Assembly: GCA_010909165.1 (NCBI GenBank) | Contig: VJWM01000108.1 | Location: 310,001 to 374,000 of the forward strand | DNA length: 64,000 nt | Direction: 5' to 3' | Source: Anthoceros angustus | Taxonomy: Eukaryota > Streptophyta > Anthocerotopsida > Anthocerotales > Anthocerotaceae | In this document: in pieces, positions 9,987 through 19,347 of the stretch | How positions within the stretch are numbered: the stretch's first letter is position 1 | Layout of the letters: every line of letters begins with the position of its first letter | Made by a program: the position numbers and the translations under genes | Notes under the pieces: generated by a model | The model's input: only the letters and a program-made list of their open reading frames with translations | Databases searched by the model: none | What the model was told of the DNA's origin: nothing

Positions 9987-12900
9987 TCACTGAATTCCTG
10001 GACCCCGCAAGTGTGCTTGATATTGTGGCTGGACGAGGCGTATGAGTTTATCTCTGTCATCCTTGATGCTTTCCACAGGGCCATCCCAGCATGTTTCACT
10101 GACCAGGTCCAGGGCGTACTCCAGAGAGTCAGCATCAGGAGCAAACTGGTCTCCCGATTGCAGGAAGAGGAGGTACACCTGCTCGGCACATACTTTCCTC
10201 ACCTTAGGATATCGATGGGCCAGGAGGGCGAGCAGCTCTATCAGGGCGTCGGTGCTCATGGGCTCGTGGTGCATCAGAGTGAGGTGGGTGAGGATGTTGA
10301 TGGCCAGCAGCAGCTTGGCCACATCTTTGGTGCCCTGAACTTCGCGTGTGATGGAGCCGAGCATCCTTGACAGGGTGCTGCTCTGCTCACACTCCACCAG
10401 CACTCGCTTACTGAAAAGAATGTCCATGGTTTTGAAGGCAGGGATAATTACCCGATCGTTGCCGGCATAAGTCTCGAGCAGCAGCACTAGCTCCACGCCC
10501 AGCCACTCCAAATGCCCCCTGCTGAAACCGTCATGCGGAGCGCAGTCCGGCCCGCTCCGCAGCAGCTGCAGCAGAGCCTGCAGCGACGCCTTGGCCAGGG
10601 AGTCCGCCAGGCCGCCGATGGAGATCACCAGGCCCGAGAGCACGTACTGCCGATACTCCGGGTACCGCAGCAGCTGCACCACCCTGGGGAAGGAGTCCCC
10701 GGGCGAGGCCCAGTTGAGTCGTGGGTCCGAAGGGATGATCTCCGCCAGTGTCGAGCGGTGAGGGACCGAGGAGTGCATAATCCTGTCGCTGTGCAGAAGC
10801 CGTTGCAGACACTTCCCTGCAACATCCCGCACCCTGTCGATCTTCTCCGCGGCCTGCTTGGCCAGGCCCCCAACCACTCTAGTGCCAAGGTGGGCATCGA
10901 ACACGCCGCCATCTCCAGCACCCACACTTTCGTCTCCTCCTCCTCCATCACACAGAAGGTAGCTGCACCGCTCCAAAGCTTCCATGGAAGCCTCCCGAAC
11001 CCAGGAGCCAACATCCCCCCTGTTGTCCACCGCATAGTCATCCAGCCCATCCAGCAGCGCATCCATGACAGTGGACTTGACAGCTTCCCTGAGACGCCCC
11101 ACCGCGATCCCTCCATCTCCCTGCCTCGCAGCCTGGAAGAGTGTCTCGCACACAACGCACAGCCCACGCACAGCATTCACCCGCGTCTCAGCGTCTCCAT
11201 CCTGCGACCTGTCCAGGAGCGCAGCGCAGAGCGTGGCGAGGACGTCCTCCCAAACCGGCAGCACCAGCTGGTGCGGCAGCGCGCTGAAAGCCAGAGCGGC
11301 CCCCCGCCTGGCAGCCGCGTTGGGATCCTTCTTCAAGATGCGCAGGTACTTGTCGGTGCTGACAGCCACGGAATCCGGCCTGACGGGCAGGAAGTAGGCC
11401 CGCAGGAAGGCCTTGAGCGCCGCCACGGCAGCAACCTGGATGCTTCCGTTGGGGTGCTTCAGGTTCTCGTCGATGGTGTCGTGGTACGCCTTCTCCACCT
11501 TGGGCACCAGCGAGAGCCCCACAATGCACACGCACTCCAGCAGCCTGCACACCGCCCCGCGCATGATCTCCCCGCCTTTCCCCCTGTACAGCCTCGCCTT
11601 CTCGATGGCCAGCACGATCTCCGCCACCGCCTTCTGCTTCCCCGCCGCCATGGCCACCCCGTTCTGGTGCAACGCCGTCACCACCTCGGCCGTGCCGAGC
11701 GTGGCCCCGTGCCGGAGCGTGAGATCGCTGGACAGGATCCACGACAGCAGCGCGTCCAGCACGGGCCCGGCGAAGTGCGGCGGGTCGTACTTCACGAGCA
11801 TCGCCAGCGCCTCGGCAGCCAGCTCCCGCAAGCTTTTCTCCCAGTGCTGGATCTTGGTGTAGAGCAGCTCGTCGATCAAGGAGACGCGGTACTCATTGAA
11901 CTGCGCCACAAACATCGCCACGCTCCTGTACGCGTTGCTCCTGCTCCCGAGCGCGAAGAAATCAGCCGCGTTCACCAGGTCGATGCCGTGCGGGAAGCTC
12001 CCCTGCCGGCCCACGCATTCCTGAAACGCGGCCGCGGCCGCTCGCCTGCAGTTCACCTCCCGATCGTAGCAGGCGATTGAGAGCAGCGCGGGAGCCAGCT
12101 TCTGGAGATGCTCCTGCATGAACTCCGAGGAGTAGGCTCTAGCGAAAGCCCAGCAGACGTAGGCAGCCGCGTCCCGCACATGCGATCCCACGCTGTGCGG
12201 CCCCCGCCTGACGTCGTAGTGCAGCGCCTTGACGATCACCGGCACCACACTCGGGAGGCGGTCCGGGAGCAGAAGGCCCCGCCTGGCCAGCTCTGCCAGC
12301 GCCAGGCACCCGCCGTGCCACGCCCCGTCCCCCTCCACCGCCCGGAAGAGCTCCAGCACCGACGCAACCACCTCGTCCGCAAGATCCGAGGTGAGCCTCC
12401 CTGTAACCCTACCGATGCCCTTGGCCGCCGACCATCGCACCACCGTGTCCTTGTCCCGCAGCCCGGCCAGAAGCTGTTCCACCACCTCCTCCGTCTCCTG
12501 CGGCACTTCCATCTCCTCTTGTTCCTGTTCCTCCTCCTGCTGCTGCTGCTGCTGCTGCTGCGGCGGCGAGAAAGAAACCCTATCCTGTGAAGAAGCTCCA
12601 GATCCTGCACTGGAATACTTGTCTGACAACCTCCCGCCTTCAAGAAAGGAGACAGGCATGGAGCGATGGCCGCGGAGGTAGCGCCAGGCGGCCTGCCTGG
12701 GGAGCAGGTAGGTGAGCCCGATGCGCTGGATGAGCTTCACCAGGAGCTTCCGGAGCAGGGCGCTCTGTTTGGCAGCGGGGGCCGCGGCCAGGGTGCGGGC
12801 CTGCTGCCAGGTGATGGCGGCCACGGGGAGCAGCACGTCCCTTCCTCCAAGCTTGAAGATAGCCACCAGCGCGGACGCCACTCCCGTCACCAGAAACACA

Positions 12901-13673
12901 TTCCCTGCGTCTCGCTGCAGCGCATCCTGCGACCAGGCCACGAATGCGTGGAGCTCCGTGGCCGTGTCCGGGCGGGTGAGGAGGCGGGCCAGGAGGAGGC
13001 CGGCCAGCTCCCGCATCGCGCCGGGGCTGTGGAGCAGGTCCTGGCAGATGGCCACCACGGTGCGCACCATGGGAGACGCCTCCTGAGCTGAAGATGCCGC
13101 CATGGTGTCCACGGACGCCATGTCGAAGGGGATGAGGACGAGGATGGAGAGCCAGAGCAGGAGCGTGCACTGCGTCTCCCATACCCCGGTGCTTTCCTCC
13201 CGCAGGCTGCTGCCGGTGCCGGGCCCGGCGCCATCCTGCTGCAAGCACCGCTGCAGCAGCGCCACGGCGGGCTCCAGATCCGCGGCCTGGTGCGGGAAGA
13301 ACTTGACAACCACCTTGTGCCCGCACACCGTCATGAGCGCGTGCACGATGCTGCACAGACGCCGCACGGTGCTCAGATCTGCGTCCGCCTGCCGCTCCCG
13401 CACCAGCAGCATGAGCGGAGGGATCATGGCCTCCAGATGCGGCTCCAGCAACTGCCCTTCCTCCTGGTACTTGTCGATCAGCGCCTGCGCTCTCTTGAAG
13501 ATCGCTGCCTCAGCCGTCCCCCGCCCCACCACGATGCTCCCCACCATCTCCTCCAGCGCCTTCCAATCCTGCACGAACGTGCGGTAGTGTCCCGCCGTCT
13601 CCACCCGCTCCTCGCCCTCCCCGTCCTCCATCTCTCCTTCCCACTCGCTCCTCCTCTCCTCCGCCATCGCCAT
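9987..13673 (-). CDS. TBCD: Tubulin-folding cofactor D, intronless, about 1228 aa
   Basis: Chaperone that takes beta-tubulin from cofactor A and, with cofactors E and C, assembles the alpha/beta dimer in the cytosol (plant homologue TITAN1). Diagnostic stretches are YQEEGQLLEPHLEAMIP, KFFPHQAADLEP, the LLLWLSILVLIPFDMASVD block, RLLTRPDTATELH, LLRKLLVKLIQRIGLTYL and AAWRYLRGHRSM, followed by many HEAT-type helices (for example WSAAKGIGRVTGRL, VRDAAAYVCWAFARAY). Length fits the family. Start chosen at ATG 13673, just before AMAEERRSEW; a second ATG lies at 13667, and the frame is open further upstream only from a GTG. A CTG/CAG run near 12538-12560 encodes a short poly-Gln followed by Glu-rich sequence in a linker, a likely polymorphic site. 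The whole family-length protein is in one exon. Confidence 0.93.
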   Translation of the reverse strand: MAMAEERRSEWEGEMEDGEGEERVETAGHYRTFVQDWKALEEMVGSIVVGRGTAEAAIFKRAQALIDKYQEEGQLLEPHLEAMIPPLMLLVRERQADADLSTVRRLCSIVHALMTVCGHKVVVKFFPHQAADLEPAVALLQRCLQQDGAGPGTGSSLREESTGVWETQCTLLLWLSILVLIPFDMASVDTMAASSAQEASPMVRTVVAICQDLLHSPGAMRELAGLLLARLLTRPDTATELHAFVAWSQDALQRDAGNVFLVTGVASALVAIFKLGGRDVLLPVAAITWQQARTLAAAPAAKQSALLRKLLVKLIQRIGLTYLLPRQAAWRYLRGHRSMPVSFLEGGRLSDKYSSAGSGASSQDRVSFSPPQQQQQQQQEEEQEQEEMEVPQETEEVVEQLLAGLRDKDTVVRWSAAKGIGRVTGRLTSDLADEVVASVLELFRAVEGDGAWHGGCLALAELARRGLLLPDRLPSVVPVIVKALHYDVRRGPHSVGSHVRDAAAYVCWAFARAYSSEFMQEHLQKLAPALLSIACYDREVNCRRAAAAAFQECVGRQGSFPHGIDLVNAADFFALGSRSNAYRSVAMFVAQFNEYRVSLIDELLYTKIQHWEKSLRELAAEALAMLVKYDPPHFAGPVLDALLSWILSSDLTLRHGATLGTAEVVTALHQNGVAMAAGKQKAVAEIVLAIEKARLYRGKGGEIMRGAVCRLLECVCIVGLSLVPKVEKAYHDTIDENLKHPNGSIQVAAVAALKAFLRAYFLPVRPDSVAVSTDKYLRILKKDPNAAARRGAALAFSALPHQLVLPVWEDVLATLCAALLDRSQDGDAETRVNAVRGLCVVCETLFQAARQGDGGIAVGRLREAVKSTVMDALLDGLDDYAVDNRGDVGSWVREASMEALERCSYLLCDGGGGDESVGAGDGGVFDAHLGTRVVGGLAKQAAEKIDRVRDVAGKCLQRLLHSDRIMHSSVPHRSTLAEIIPSDPRLNWASPGDSFPRVVQLLRYPEYRQYVLSGLVISIGGLADSLAKASLQALLQLLRSGPDCAPHDGFSRGHLEWLGVELVLLLETYAGNDRVIIPAFKTMDILFSKRVLVECEQSSTLSRMLGSITREVQGTKDVAKLLLAINILTHLTLMHHEPMSTDALIELLALLAHRYPKVRKVCAEQVYLLFLQSGDQFAPDADSLEYALDLVSETCWDGPVESIKDDRDKLIRLVQPQYQAHLRGPGIQ

Positions 13674-14303
13674 TTCTTTCACTCCACAGACAGCAACGAC
13701 AAGAACCGAAACACAAGCACATAAAGCAAGTATGTACCTATGGAATATCACTACGGCTAACTAAACTGTAAATACGACCCACATCGCAACGAGTGTTTTG
13801 GTTGGATAACAGAATAAGATTCAGGTGTCGAATGTTCCGAGTTTAGTGCATGTTGATGGACAATGTATGAGAGCTCATACAACCTTGCACACCGGACTTT
13901 CCTTTTCTTTTTTAGTCAATTTATCTTTTGCTCACCCATTATCCTGGCTCAGGTGATGAGCCTTAACGTATGGTAGCGGTTGTAATATGCACAAGAAGAA
14001 GAAATATTGAAAGATTTTTTAGGTAGATATTTTGTGACCACATTGGCTCACCATCCTACACAATGGACATCCTTTTCTTTTAAGACAACTAGCTAGCTAT
14101 CCATGTCTAAAGATTAAAAAATTCTCTAGGAACTATGGATAATAATTATCCAAGGGTTCTCTTTGATTGAAGATTCAAGCCCTTAAAACTTTATAGCATA
14201 CAACTTCTCACTAGGCTTTAAGAATCATAGCCATTTAAGCAAAACCTACTCTCATATACATTATGTTGAGATGGGTTGTGAATTTCAGTGAACTGCCACT
14301 GCC
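13674..14303. other. Upstream region of the cofactor D gene
   Basis: AT-rich sequence presumably containing the TBCD promoter. I see no gene or repeat. Confidence 0.45.
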
Positions 14304-14395
14304 AGTGAACTACTCCTGCCGCTACTAGTGAACTACTCCTGCCGCTACCAGTGAACTACTCCTGCCACTGCCAGTGAACTACTCCTGTCGTGAGC
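14304..14395 (+). repeat. 23-bp tandem repeat, 4 copies
   Basis: Units start AGTGAACTACTCCTGCC at 14304, 14327, 14350 and 14373 with one or two substitutions each. Non-coding minisatellite. Confidence 0.85.
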
Positions 14396-14472
14396 TATAA
14401 CTCTTTGTTCATCCCAAGTTCTCTCGTTATGCAAGTTGCATACATTGTGACCCTATTGCCTAGACCTGCAAT

Positions 14473-14586
14473 GCAACGTCTTGCTCGACACTCTAGTAAA
14501 ATTTCTTATTGCAACGTCTTGCTCGACACTCTAATAAAATTGCTTATTGCAACATCTTGCTCGACACTCTAGTAAGATTGCTTATT
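14473..14586 (+). repeat. 38-bp tandem repeat, 3 copies
   Basis: Units start GCAACGTCTTGCTCGACACT at 14473, 14511 and 14549, over 90 percent alike by eye. Confidence 0.9.
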
Positions 14587-14910
14587 GCTGGAGACCCTAG
14601 TTCTTAATGACACCTAATGCATTTGTTCTCCTCTTTTGTCCCACCCCAACAAGTTTGTCTGTTTGATAATAGCTTCTCAATGAACGATCTAGAATCAATG
14701 GTTGGAGAGTGAAAAGGGGGTGCATGTATTCCATGCGAAGGCAGATATCAACTCCCCTAATATCGGATTCGAGAACGTTTTGGAGATTTCTCACCTTAAG
14801 CTAATAATTGTCAATTTTTAAAGGTGGGAAAATAATACAACTAAGTACAATACTTTGCAAAGGGTTTGTAGTGAAGATACATACTACTCGTATAACGTTG
14901 TGTTACTCGA

Positions 14911-15024
14911 AACATACTTATGTCAATAGGAAATGTGTATGCGTACGTTGTGTTCCATGAAACTCAAAACATACTTATGTCAATAGGAAATGTGAATGCG
15001 TACATTGTGTTCCATAAAACCGTT
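14911..15024 (+). repeat. 57-bp direct repeat, 2 copies
   Basis: AACATACTTATGTCAATAGG recurs at 14911 and 14968 with the following 35 bases nearly identical. It forms the start of the open frame at 14920. Confidence 0.85.
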
Positions 15025-15109
15025 TCCATATTAGGCAGCAGCGAGTGCAAAGGAGAGATAGAGGACCCGCTCCTCGCCCTCCTCTCCTCTGTCTCTCTTG
15101 AAACCAACT

Positions 15110-15495
15110 CTGCACAGGTAATCACTAACTGTCCAAGTTGGGTTGCTGTCAGAGCGGCGATTCTCAAAGTCAAGATATATAGCGGGATGGAAACGGGCCA
15201 CCAATTCATTCCTCTCGCCCTCGAAACGCATGGGGCAATGACTAAGGATTTCAATGCATTTATCAAATCTTGCGCCAAAGTTTATTACGCCCGCAATCAC
15301 GGTATGAGGCTGATCCTTTCCTACGTCACTACGTTCTTTAAACAGCGGGTCTCAATTGCTCTTCAATGGGTCTTTTCCACGATGATCATCCACATAGAGG
15401 CAATAGTAGGTGATGCATCCTCCTCTTCCTTAACTATTTGTAGGCCATTTATTCTTCCTAAATACAACATTGTAGGTGCAGTCAGTGTCTTTCAG
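15110..15495 (+). pseudogene. Retroelement-like ORF fragment, family unknown
   Basis: Within an open frame from 14920 to 15498, the part from about 15110 reads KIYSGMETGHQFIPLALETH, then KDFNAFIKSCAKVYYARNHG, then FFKQRVSIALQ. The pattern (small-residue-TGH-F-P-ALETHG followed by a basic helix) recurs three more times before 18.8 kb. It resembles the C-terminal tail of some reverse-transcriptase polyproteins, but I cannot assign a family. No catalytic motif is visible. Confidence 0.4.
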
Positions 15496-15738
15496 TAGGG
15501 AGCTTTGCTGTTACTTTTCACCACGACCCCTAGGGTCGCCCTTGGTTGTTCTCTGCATGATGAGCTTTCCCCAGTAAATTTTTCCCTCAATAGACATTGG
15601 CTTTTCATATTATTCCATTGTGTCTCACACGTTTGGTTTCCAAACTTTACGTTTTCATTTCAAAGACATTCTTTTATTTTCTTTTTGTTAATGACCTTTC
15701 CTAATGCTCTCATAACTCTAATTTCAGGTGGCTAGAGT

Positions 15739-15919
15739 TGTTGGGGTTATTTAGTTAACCCTCTTGGATTATTTAATTAACCTATCACTAATTAATGATT
15801 TAACCTCAGGTTAGATGACTTATGTATAAAAGACTAATTTTTTCATATTCAATTAATTATCTCTTGCATTTTTTTCCGTTTGTAAGAGGTCTTTTGCAAT
15901 TTAACATGGTATGAGAGCC
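15739..15919 (+). mobile_element. Short Copia-type LTR with adjacent primer-binding site
   Basis: The sequence 15739-15906 starts TGTTGGGG and ends TTTAACA (inverted TGTT/AACA ends) and has a TATA-like TATGTATAAAAG near 15822. It is followed at 15907 by TGGTATGAGAGCC, the expected primer site for initiator tRNA-Met in plant Copia elements. The LTR is only about 168 bp, so this may be a TRIM-like or truncated element. I did not find the matching 3' LTR. Confidence 0.55.
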
Positions 15920-16041
15920 ATCGAAAACTCTACAACTAGTATGACTGGGACAATTTGTTGCTCTAAGTACACTGGTAGGCATACATCCTCTGATGCATGT
16001 GTCCTGGTATGTTTAATGAACATTTGCCTCTACACATTCTC

Positions 16042-16210
16042 CAGGTTCATCAAGGCCTGTGCCAAGAAATACCACAACCGCAAGAATGGGGTTGGTCTCC
16101 CCCTTTCCTATATGATGGCTTTCTTCACCCTGTAGAGGACATTGACCAACGTAGTGTACAGGATGGCAACAAGCGTAGGGGATGCAGCATCTTCGACACC
16201 AACGGGAGGT
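16042..16210 (+). pseudogene. Second fragment of the same unknown retroelement-like ORF
   Basis: FIKACAKKYHNRKNGVGLPL and SVGDAAS align with FIKSCAKVYYARNHG and VGDASSS of the 15.1-15.5 kb fragment. A stop follows at about 16132, so this copy is broken. Confidence 0.45.
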
Positions 16211-16399
16211 AGGCCCTTTCATATCCCCGGTCGCGACATTCTTAGCACAACGGGTAAATCCGAGATAGGCGATCATGGGGGCTAGTGCTTGTGCCCTCCA
16301 GAGGATTGTTCCCCTTTGTCTTAGGATAGATGGTATTTCGTATCTTTTTTTCTTACATAAAGTCTCCACGTTTCCCCTACACATTCAGCAGCAGATCAG

Positions 16400-16672
16400 A
16401 TGGTCCTAACTATGAATCGAGAAATTTCTAGAAAAAAATTTCACTACTCTTTAGAAATGGTAGCAGATGTGATGGTTACTCACCTACACGGTGAATACAC
16501 ATTCCTAAACCATCCAGGTTGGGGAGTAGCTGGAGCAACGGCTTTCAAGGTTACTAAGTATAGGGGAATGCGGACTGGCCACTTCTTCATCTTGCATGCC
16601 TTGGAAACTTATGGGGGATTGGCTAAAGACTTTAATAAATTTATCAAGGTCTTTCATTCAAATTTAAAATGT
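16400..16672 (+). pseudogene. Third fragment of the unknown retroelement-like ORF
   Basis: The open frame contains HPGWGVAGATAFKVTKYRGM, RTGHFFILHALETY and AKDFNKFIK, the same pattern as the 15.1 kb fragment. It is about 95 percent identical to 18631-18780. Confidence 0.45.
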
Positions 16673-16856
16673 TGACAAGGTTAAGTTTTTGTATGATTGT
16701 TTTGCCCTTCCTATTTCATTTGGAGTTGGTCTAATTCTGTGCTTTTGGCAGATTTCGAACCCATCTACTAAAGATGCAATCTCAGCCACCAATTTGAGCA
16801 GCCTTACAATTCCACATTTCAACATTGATAATGCAGTGCCCCCTCAGTTGCAGGCT

Positions 16857-18097
16857 ATCGTGCCAAATGAGTGTGATGAAATGTCTGAGGTGCAACAGGA
16901 CAGAAATGTGGCCATATCGCCATCTTTGGATATGGTATTGCAGAATGGGAATGGCATTGGAAATTCAAAGTTTTGAGAAGCGTCTTGCTGATATCTCCCG
17001 AGAACGGGAGTTAGATAGAGAGAAACAAGAAAGGAGTTTCAATGGCAAAAAGATTTAGGGATACTGATTGAGAGGCAGAGGCGCAAAGCTGTTAAACTAC
17101 GAGTGTCCAAGCAAAGAGAAAGCTCTTGAGATTCAGAGGCGAAAAAATATGGAAAGAAGACAAGAACACTTGAAACATCAAGAAAAACTCAAACAGCAGC
17201 AGAAAGAGCAGGAAGAAATGCGAAGACTGCAGTGGGAAAGGCAACAGAAGCATAAGATATTACTTTTAGAAGAGTGAAAACTAATGTTTGTGTTTGATTA
17301 GGTTGTGACCTTACAGGAAGATGAACAATTTCTTCGAAGCCCTCAGTTTCATCAATTTCTGGCCAACTATGATAATGTTGGACAAGTTGTGCCAATCAAA
17401 CCAAGTGGTCGTGAAAATTACATTTTCAATTTGTACAATTGTACAGTCAATTTTCCGAAATAAGGTGAGTATCTTTGCTTAAGTATCGTGCCAAATGAGT
17501 GTGATGAAATGTCTGAGGTGCAACAGGACAGAAATGTGGCCATATCGCCATCTTTGGATATGGTATTGCAGAATGGGAATGGCATTGGAAATTCAAAGTT
17601 TTGAGAAGCGTCTTGCTGATATCTCCCGAGAACGGGAGTTAGATAGAGAGAAACAAGAAAGGAGTTTCAATGGCAAAAAGATTTAGGGATCTTGATTGAG
17701 GCGGGCGCAAAGTTAAACTACGAGTGTCCAAGCAAAGAGAAAGCTCTTGAGATTCAGAGGCGAAAAAATATGGAAAGAAGACAAGAACACTTGAAACATC
17801 AAGAAAAACTCAAACAGCAGCAGAAAGAGCAGGAAGAAATGCGAAGACTGCAGTGGGAAAGGCAACTGAAGCATAAGATATTACTTTTAGAAGAGTGAAA
17901 ACTAATGTTTGTGTTTGATTAGGTTGTGACCTTACGGGAAGATGAACAATTTCTTGAAGCCCTCGGTTTCATCAACTTTGATAATGTTGGACAAGTTGTG
18001 CCAATCAAACCAAGTGGTCGTGAAAATTACATTTTCAATTTGTACAATTGTACAGTCAATTTTCCGAAATAAGGTGAGTATCTTTGCTTAAGTATCT
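16857..18097 (+). repeat. Tandem duplication, units of about 628 and 613 bp
   Basis: Unit 1 (16857-17484) and unit 2 (17485-18097) are nearly identical, differing by small indels. Each begins ATCGTGCCAAATGAGTGTG and ends near AAGGTGAGTATCTTTGC. Each contains an E/K/Q-rich coiled-coil frame (MERRQEHLKHQEKLKQQQKE) followed by a possible splice acceptor and a frame reading EDEQF and GQVVPIKPSGRENYIFNLY. In-frame stops separate the parts. I do not recognise the parent gene. Confidence 0.85.
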
Positions 18098-18630
18098 GTG
18101 CGTCCATTACTTAATATTTTCAGTGTGCCCGCTAGTTATATGCCTAATTTACATTTTTTATGTAGGTTTCAGTGTTCCATTAATGGGGATCAATCTATTC
18201 TGGTATTTACTCTACATTATTTTAATTTGTATTTCATGCCATACTGGATATACAAGAAGAAACTCTGCAAAGAAAAAATTTCTTTGTCGGTCTTTTGTAT
18301 ATCCTGGATCCGCATAAATATTGCTTAACAGAATATGTTTTACTGCCATATTAGCGATTTGGTGGAATATCTAGAATAAGCTTCTACTTAGATTTACCTG
18401 GTATTCACTTGGTGGCCCATTTTTTCTACCTTGCTGTCGTGGTTTCGACATTGATGGTGAAGTATTTTCACCTATCATGGCACATTTTCTACTCTCTTGT
18501 TATAAATTTTACCCTACTCAGCAAAACAATGACCAATTGGTCAATTCTCTCTCTATAATCTACCTCCTACTCTCGCAAAAAAAACAAGCGAGTGCATCAA
18601 GGCCCTAGACGAGGCCGCGACTTTACGTAT

Positions 18631-18790
18631 TCCTAAACCATCCAGGTTGGGGAGTAGCTGGAGCAACGGCTTTCAAGATTACTCAGTATAGGGGAATGCG
18701 GACGGGGCACTTCTTCATCCTGCCTGCCTTGGAAACTTATGAGGCATTGGCTAAAGACTTTAATAAATTTATCAAAAGTCTTGTGCCAAA
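18631..18790 (+). pseudogene. Fourth fragment of the unknown retroelement-like ORF
   Basis: The sequence from CCTAAACCATCCAGGTTGGG repeats the 16.5 kb fragment almost exactly, with the frame RTGHFFILPALETYEALAKD. The two copies bracket the 16857-18097 tandem duplication. Confidence 0.5.
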
Positions 18791-19347
18791 GCATACCAAG
18801 CAAGGAGATCTTCTATTTCACTATGTTCTTTCTTGCCCGGCAAAGATACGGCTATCTTATAGCCACCATAAGATAGCCACCAGCCATGGCTAAAGATGCA
18901 TCCTCGGTAAGCCAATCAAATCTCCTAATTATGACATTGTTGTCCCAAATCATGACATTGTAGGCACAATAGATGACTTTAAACACGAAGCTTAGTTGTG
19001 ATTTTACACATGGAGCTTAGTGCCTCGTGACTTTACACACGGAGCTTAGTGGCTCCTCCTTTATTAGACCCTTGGGGTCTCCCTTGGATGTCGTGAGTAC
19101 ATGGGTTCACCCATCTCTCTTTCTTTCTTTAATGGAAACTTCATTCATATATGGTGGGTACCTACGCTATGAGTCTCTCCACCACCTTCCCACAAGAACC
19201 TTGTTTTCTTTCTGGCGAATCACAAGACCCTTGTGGCCCAAGCTGGACCAACGGCTGTCATCAGTCAACCTGGGCTTTCGCAGGGGTACATAACCCTAGG
19301 CTTCGTCTGTCCATCCTCCTCCCTTAAGAGACTCATGAATTCGTTCC
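18791..19347. other. Upstream region of the golgin gene
   Basis: Contains about three imperfect copies of a short unit (GACTTTACACACGGAGCTTAGT type) near 18990-19055 and the presumed promoter and leader of the downstream gene. No other feature seen. Confidence 0.45.

Noticed and set aside
10512-12080. 522-codon plus-strand ORF
   Set aside because: It is antisense to cofactor D, which has clear family motifs; the high GC content at third positions keeps the opposite frame open.
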